64,000 nucleotides of DNA from Providencia stuartii. GTDB taxonomy: Bacteria > Pseudomonadota > Gammaproteobacteria > Enterobacterales > Enterobacteriaceae. Below are positions 60,685 through 64,000 of this stretch, in pieces. The translations under genes and the position numbers were made by a program. Numbering within the stretch: the first letter of the stretch is position 1; every line of letters begins with the position of its first letter. The notes under the pieces were generated by a model, which had not been told where the DNA came from, made no database searches, and saw only the letters and a program-made list of their open reading frames with translations. The stretch is from NCBI RefSeq assembly GCF_029277985.1, contig NZ_CP119546.1, positions 3,534,001-3,598,000 of the forward strand, given 5' to 3'.

Positions 60685-61473
60685 TTATTCGCCTATCTGC
60701 ACCGATAGCATACTCAATGAACCAGATACAATGCCTTCTGTCGGTGTTGATATCGGTTCTTTACCATCCCAGCAACCAATAACATACAGCAAAGGTAAAA
60801 AATGTTCAGGTGATGGATTTGAACGCTGACCATCTTCTCTTTCAAGAGCCTGTGTTAAAGGATGAGGTGACTGCTTGCTTCCTAAGTGCTCAATCACAAA
60901 TTGTTCAAATGTACGCGCCCAAGGATAAGGCTTAGCCGCTGCATTTTGCCAATCCATTTCACGTAGATTATGTACCACATTTCCGCTGCCCATAATCATC
61001 ACGCCCTGCTCCCTTAATAAAGCCAATTTACGCCCTATTTCTAAGTGCCAAGCGGCAGGTTTTGTGCCATCTATACTGAGTTGTACAACAGGGATATCTG
61101 CCTGAGGATACATACGAACAAGGATCTCCCATGTACCATGGTCTAACCCCCATTCATGGTTATCTAAATAAACGGGTAATGGGGCTAATAAATTTGCAAT
61201 TTGTTGTGCGAGTTCAGGGGAGCCGGAGGCAGAGTATTGCACTTGGTATAACGCCTCAGGAAAACCGCCAAAATCATGTATTGTTTTTGGTTGAGCCATC
61301 GCAGTGACAGCAGTTCCGCGAGTATACCAGTGCGCCGATACCATCAATATCGCTTTAGGTTTAGGTAAAGAGCGACCGAGAGCTTCCCATGCCTGAGTAT
61401 AAGGATTATCTGACACGGCATTCATTGGGCTGCCATGACCAATGAAAAGAGCTGGCATTCTGTTCGTTGACAT
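60685..61473 (-). CDS. ygiD: 4,5-DOPA-extradiol-dioxygenase-type protein YgiD
   Basis: LigB-family protein of 262 aa, the usual length. Metal-binding His residues are in FIGHGSPMNA and VSAHWYT near the N-terminus; further conserved blocks are EWGLDHGTW, MGSGNVVHNL and HFLPLLYV. The E. coli enzyme is a zinc-dependent DOPA 4,5-dioxygenase in vitro; its biological role is unclear. It lies alone on the minus strand and is convergent with ygiC. Confidence 0.92.
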   Translation of the reverse strand: MSTNRMPALFIGHGSPMNAVSDNPYTQAWEALGRSLPKPKAILMVSAHWYTRGTAVTAMAQPKTIHDFGGFPEALYQVQYSASGSPELAQQIANLLAPLPVYLDNHEWGLDHGTWEILVRMYPQADIPVVQLSIDGTKPAAWHLEIGRKLALLREQGVMIMGSGNVVHNLREMDWQNAAAKPYPWARTFEQFVIEHLGSKQSPHPLTQALEREDGQRSNPSPEHFLPLLYVIGCWDGKEPISTPTEGIVSGSLSMLSVQIGE

Positions 61474-61572
61474 GATATTTCATGCTCCATCTTACGAATT
61501 CTATTGCCAGAATACTCAGTTTTAGGGTGAATGACAGTAAGGTAGGCTTGACTATCTTCATCAAATAAATTG

Positions 61573-61606
61573 AAAAAGCCACAAAGGTGTGCAACTTTGT
61601 GGCTTT
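61573..61606 (-). terminator. ribB terminator
   Basis: AAAGCCACAAAG (61575-61586) and CTTTGTGGCTTT (61595-61606) form a perfect 12-bp stem with an 8-nt loop. On the minus strand five T follow, 38 bp after the ribB stop. Confidence 0.9.
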
Positions 61607-61643
61607 CATCTTATAAGCTAAACGTTTCTGTATGTTATCTGAT

Positions 61644-62297
61644 TTAGCTTGCTTTCTTTTCGACTTGTAAGCGATATGCAACTAAATCTTCAATGGTCAA
61701 TACCGTCAGGTTGTGCTCTCTTGCGAAAGCGACAACTTCTGGAGCGCGCGCCATCGTGCCATCATCATTCGTCAATTCACACAATACGCCCGCAGGTTTA
61801 AAGCCGGCTAATGTTGCAAGGTCGATACTTGCTTCGGTATGACCACGACGTACGAGAACACCGCCATCACGACCACGTAATGGAAATACGTGACCTGGGT
61901 GGTGAAGATCCGCAGGCACTGCATTGTCAGCGATAGCGGCACGAATAGTGGTAATACGATCGGCGGCTGAAACCCCTGTCGTGACTCCTTTTGCGGCTTC
62001 AATCGTAACCGTAAAAGCGGTGTTATTTTGGCTCGTATTATTTTGAACCATCATTGGTAATTCAAGCTGCTTACGACGTTCTTCAGTAATGCATAGACAA
62101 ACAATACCGCTGCTATAACGGATTGTCATTGCCATTTGTTCTGGTGTCATCGTCTCAGCAGCAAAAACAAGGTCACCTTCGTTTTCACGATCTTCATCGT
62201 CAAGTACGAGTACGCCTTGACCTTGGCGCAATGCTTCAATAGCACGTTCAACACGTTCGATTGGATTACCGAATTCGGAAAGTAGCGTCTGATTCAT
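61644..62297 (-). CDS. ribB: 3,4-dihydroxy-2-butanone-4-phosphate synthase RibB
   Basis: Makes the four-carbon precursor of riboflavin from ribulose 5-phosphate. It has 217 aa, equal to E. coli. Motifs are [12 protein letters not shown] (catalytic acidic loop), GVSAADR, and [17 protein letters not shown] lies about 8 nt before the ATG. It is the stand-alone form without a GTP cyclohydrolase II domain. Its leader holds an FMN riboswitch, so it is expected to be shut down by FMN. Confidence 0.96.
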   Translation of the reverse strand: MNQTLLSEFGNPIERVERAIEALRQGQGVLVLDDEDRENEGDLVFAAETMTPEQMAMTIRYSSGIVCLCITEERRKQLELPMMVQNNTSQNNTAFTVTIEAAKGVTTGVSAADRITTIRAAIADNAVPADLHHPGHVFPLRGRDGGVLVRRGHTEASIDLATLAGFKPAGVLCELTNDDGTMARAPEVVAFAREHNLTVLTIEDLVAYRLQVEKKAS

Positions 62298-62454
62298 GGT
62301 AAAAACCTCTTAAGTGATAATTTATTAGTTACCAGAATCAGGGCAGTCTTAGGAGTACGAGAACTGAATAAACACAATAGCCGTAAACGTGCTTTCTGCA
62401 TATTCAGATATGAAAAGCAATACAGTGCCTCACAGCACAATGATGCTAATACCG
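62298..62454 (-). other. ribB leader downstream of the FMN aptamer
   Basis: About 157 nt between the aptamer and the ribB start, which must hold the expression platform. I did not find a clear terminator stem with a T run; a short GTGCTGTGAGGCAC self-complementary stretch is close to the aptamer. Control may act at translation. Confidence 0.4.
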
Positions 62455-62602
62455 TTATTCTCTCCCATCCGGACTATAACCGTCGGCTCCAGATTCACAC
62501 TGGATCTGCTGACCTTTACCCTCATCGATGATAAAGCGCTCGCGGGCTTCATGCATAAGCATGTTACCGCCGGTGGGGACTTCCACCCCGCCCTGAGATA
62601 AG
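62455..62602 (-). ncRNA. FMN riboswitch (RFN element)
   Basis: On the minus strand the conserved core is unmistakable: TCTCAGGGCGGGGTG, TCCCCACCGGCGGTAA, AGCCCGCGAGCG, GGTCAGCAGATCC, GAGCCGACGGTTATAGTCCGGATGG and GAGAGAATAA. It lies in the leader of ribB, as in other enterobacteria. The small open frames crossing it on both strands are not genes. Confidence 0.96.
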
Positions 62603-62911
62603 CGTCCCCAATATAGCGCCAATAATTATAACGTGCAACGGGCAAGCCTAAATTTGGCATTCAACTCACATTTTAAGTCAAAAAAATCAATAAAAAATAA
62701 GGCGCTAACAAGATAGCTCAATGCTTAATAACAAATTGGGCATGAACTTGTTAAAATGAGTGAATACAGAAACGAAAAGGTATCAAGGGTTAGCTTAACT
62801 TGCGATATCGTTAGCCTAACTTCATGTTCGGTAGGTATATGGGCTTTATTACAAAGCATTCTAGTATTACACTATCGGCAAATTGATCTTTTAAAACTTA
62901 AGGACCCGCGA
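62603..62911. other. ribB-ubiK divergent intergenic region
   Basis: About 309 bp between the FMN riboswitch and ubiK. It holds the ribB promoter at its left edge. An open frame runs through the right part in the ubiK frame but has no family resemblance and is treated as untranslated leader. Confidence 0.55.
62610..62638 (-). promoter_or_regulatory. ribB promoter
   Basis: On the minus strand TTGCAC (62638-62633), a 17-bp spacer and TATATT (62615-62610). A start about 7 bp on would be at the first bases of the FMN aptamer, which supports the call. Confidence 0.72.
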
Positions 62912-63193
62912 ATGCTCGATCCGAAAAAAATTGAACAAGTAGCCCGTCAAATTCAAGGCGCTTTACCAAAAGGTGTCCGTGATCTGGGTGAAGACTTTGA
63001 TAAGAAACTACGCTCACTGCTGCAATCACAGCTTGGCAAGCTTGATCTGGTTAGCCGTGAAGAGTTTGATATTCAAACTCAAGTGTTGCTGCGTACTCGC
63101 GAAAAATTAGCGCAAATGGAACAGCGTGTAAAAGCGTTAGAAGAACGTTTTAACGATACAAAAGCGCTTGAAGAGAAACCGTCAGAACATTAA
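62912..63193 (+). CDS. ubiK: Ubiquinone biosynthesis accessory factor UbiK (YqiC)
   Basis: BMFP-type small protein that binds UbiJ and helps aerobic ubiquinone synthesis. It has 93 aa (E. coli 96). The block [20 protein letters not shown] is nearly identical to E. coli, and a C-terminal coiled coil runs from about 50 to 85. AAGGA lies 8 nt before this ATG; the open frame continues 52 codons upstream, but that part is not conserved. It is convergent with hldE. Confidence 0.93.
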   Translation: MLDPKKIEQVARQIQGALPKGVRDLGEDFDKKLRSLLQSQLGKLDLVSREEFDIQTQVLLRTREKLAQMEQRVKALEERFNDTKALEEKPSEH

Positions 63194-63204
63194 TCATTTT
63201 CTGT

Positions 63205-63235
63205 AAGACCTGTGAATTTTCCTATCACAGGCCTT
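63205..63235. terminator. Hairpin between ubiK and hldE
   Basis: CCTGTGA (63209-63215) and TCACAGG (63225-63231) form a 7-bp stem with a 9-nt loop, extended by AAG/CTT after one mismatch. It lies between convergent genes and probably acts both ways; T runs are short. Confidence 0.6.
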
Positions 63236-63258
63236 ATCTCATGGATATTTAAGGTGTC

Positions 63259-64000
63259 TTAGCTACTTTTCATTATATTTTTAATGATATTAGTGGTCGA
63301 AATACCATCTTCAAAATTCAGGACTTTAACTTCACCACCCGCTGCCCAAACTTCTTCACTCCCCGCAATCTCTTCAGGACGATAATCGCCACCTTTAACC
63401 AGTACATCAGGAAGAACTTCACTGATTAAGCGTTGTGGTGTGTCCTCTTCAAAAGGAACCACCCAATCAACCGACTCTAGCGCGCCGAGCACGATCATAC
63501 GCTGTTCCAATGGATTAACCGGACGAGTTTCCCCTTTTAAACGGCGTGTCGATGCATCACTGTTAACGGCCACTATAAGCCTATCGCCAAGCTTACGCGC
63601 ATTCGCGAGATAAGATACGTGTCCTGCATGCAGAATATCAAAGCAGCCATTGGTCATCACAACACGTTCGCCACGCTGCCTCGCATTTGCTACGGCCTGT
63701 TTTAATTGGTTTTCATCCATAACGCCAAAACCATTATCAGCACGCCCGCGGATTGCATTTTCGAGTTCGATTGGCGAGACAGTCGAAGTTCCCAATTTGC
63801 CGACCACCACGCCAGCAGCGGCATTCGCTAATGCACAAGCTTCATGTAATGGACGACCTGACGCGATAGATGCGGCTAATACACCAATAACAGTATCCCC
63901 AGCTCCTGTCACATCGTAAACTTCTTGCGCCTCAGTCGGTAAATGTAATGGGGGTTCATTACGGCGGATCAGACTCATGCCTTGCTCAGAGCGCGTGATC
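63259..64000 (-). CDS. hldE: Bifunctional heptose kinase/adenylyltransferase HldE, 3' part
   Basis: Makes ADP-heptose for the LPS inner core: an N-terminal kinase phosphorylates heptose 7-phosphate and a C-terminal domain adds AMP. About 246 C-terminal residues are in the window; the frame runs off the right edge (E. coli 477 aa in all), so the start is not visible. The end of the ribokinase-like domain shows [11 protein letters not shown] with the catalytic Asp and [13 protein letters not shown]. The nucleotidyltransferase domain shows [16 protein letters not shown] with the HxGH motif and ends STTNIIKNI. Confidence 0.95.
   Translation of the reverse strand, partial: ITRSEQGMSLIRRNEPPLHLPTEAQEVYDVTGAGDTVIGVLAASIASGRPLHEACALANAAAGVVVGKLGTSTVSPIELENAIRGRADNGFGVMDENQLKQAVANARQRGERVVMTNGCFDILHAGHVSYLANARKLGDRLIVAVNSDASTRRLKGETRPVNPLEQRMIVLGALESVDWVVPFEEDTPQRLISEVLPDVLVKGGDYRPEEIAGSEEVWAAGGEVKVLNFEDGISTTNIIKNIMKSS

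Noticed and set aside
62389..62660. Open frames on both strands over the FMN riboswitch
   Set aside because: They lie inside a highly conserved RNA element and show no protein-like features.
62756..62911. N-terminal extension of UbiK by 52 codons
   Set aside because: The extension has no similarity to the family, while AAGGA fixes the ATG at 62912.

Overview
This window is ordinary chromosomal DNA from a gammaproteobacterium of the order Enterobacterales, most likely Providencia (Morganellaceae). The DNA is AT-rich, nearly every gene has a clear E. coli orthologue, and several lineage traits fit: a Vibrio-like ThyA, no ygdI, no yqiB and no zupT. The genus call rests on remembered protein similarity and composition and was not tested by a search. 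I see no insertion sequence, prophage, integron or CRISPR array, and no obvious pseudogene.

Layout. (1) About 1-27170 matches the E. coli region around 61-63 min: GcvB sRNA, csdA-csdE (cysteine desulfurase and sulfur acceptor), tcdA (ct6A tRNA modification), mltA and amiC (murein hydrolases), three initiator tRNA genes, argA behind tandem ARG boxes, an unrecognised acidic protein at 7851-8420, recD-recB-ptrA-recC, four minor pseudopilin genes, thyA, lgt, ptsP and rppH. (2) About 27250-46050 matches the E. coli 1-2 min region: thiBPQ under a TPP riboswitch, polB, rapA, rluA, djlA, then lptD-surA-pdxA-rsmA-apaG-apaH and convergent folA. (3) About 46200-64000 matches the 66-68 min region: a LysE-type exporter, ftsP, plsC, parC, parE, yqiA, cpdA, nudF, tolC, a small basic exported protein, ygiB-ygiC, ygiD, ribB under an FMN riboswitch, ubiK, and the 3' part of hldE cut by the window end.

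How the genes work together. RecBCD repairs double-strand breaks and is translationally chained to an upstream pseudopilin operon. MltA, AmiC and FtsP serve the cell wall and divisome. LptD, SurA and TolC belong to outer-membrane assembly and efflux, and Lgt makes lipoproteins. Riboswitches control thiamine uptake and riboflavin synthesis. ThyA and FolA close the thymidylate cycle, though they are about 22 kb apart.

The observations most worth checking are: (a) ParC has Ile at the position of E. coli Ser80, the classic fluoroquinolone-resistance substitution; (b) PolB (DNA polymerase II) has Ala where family-B motif B has an almost invariant Tyr, and the upstream LexA box has lost one half-site; (c) an ERIC-like palindrome lies inside the predicted long leader of tolC, behind a candidate MarA/SoxS/Rob box; (d) an unrecognised gene is the last member of the recBCD gene string; (e) there are structured non-coding stretches before rapA and after apaH.
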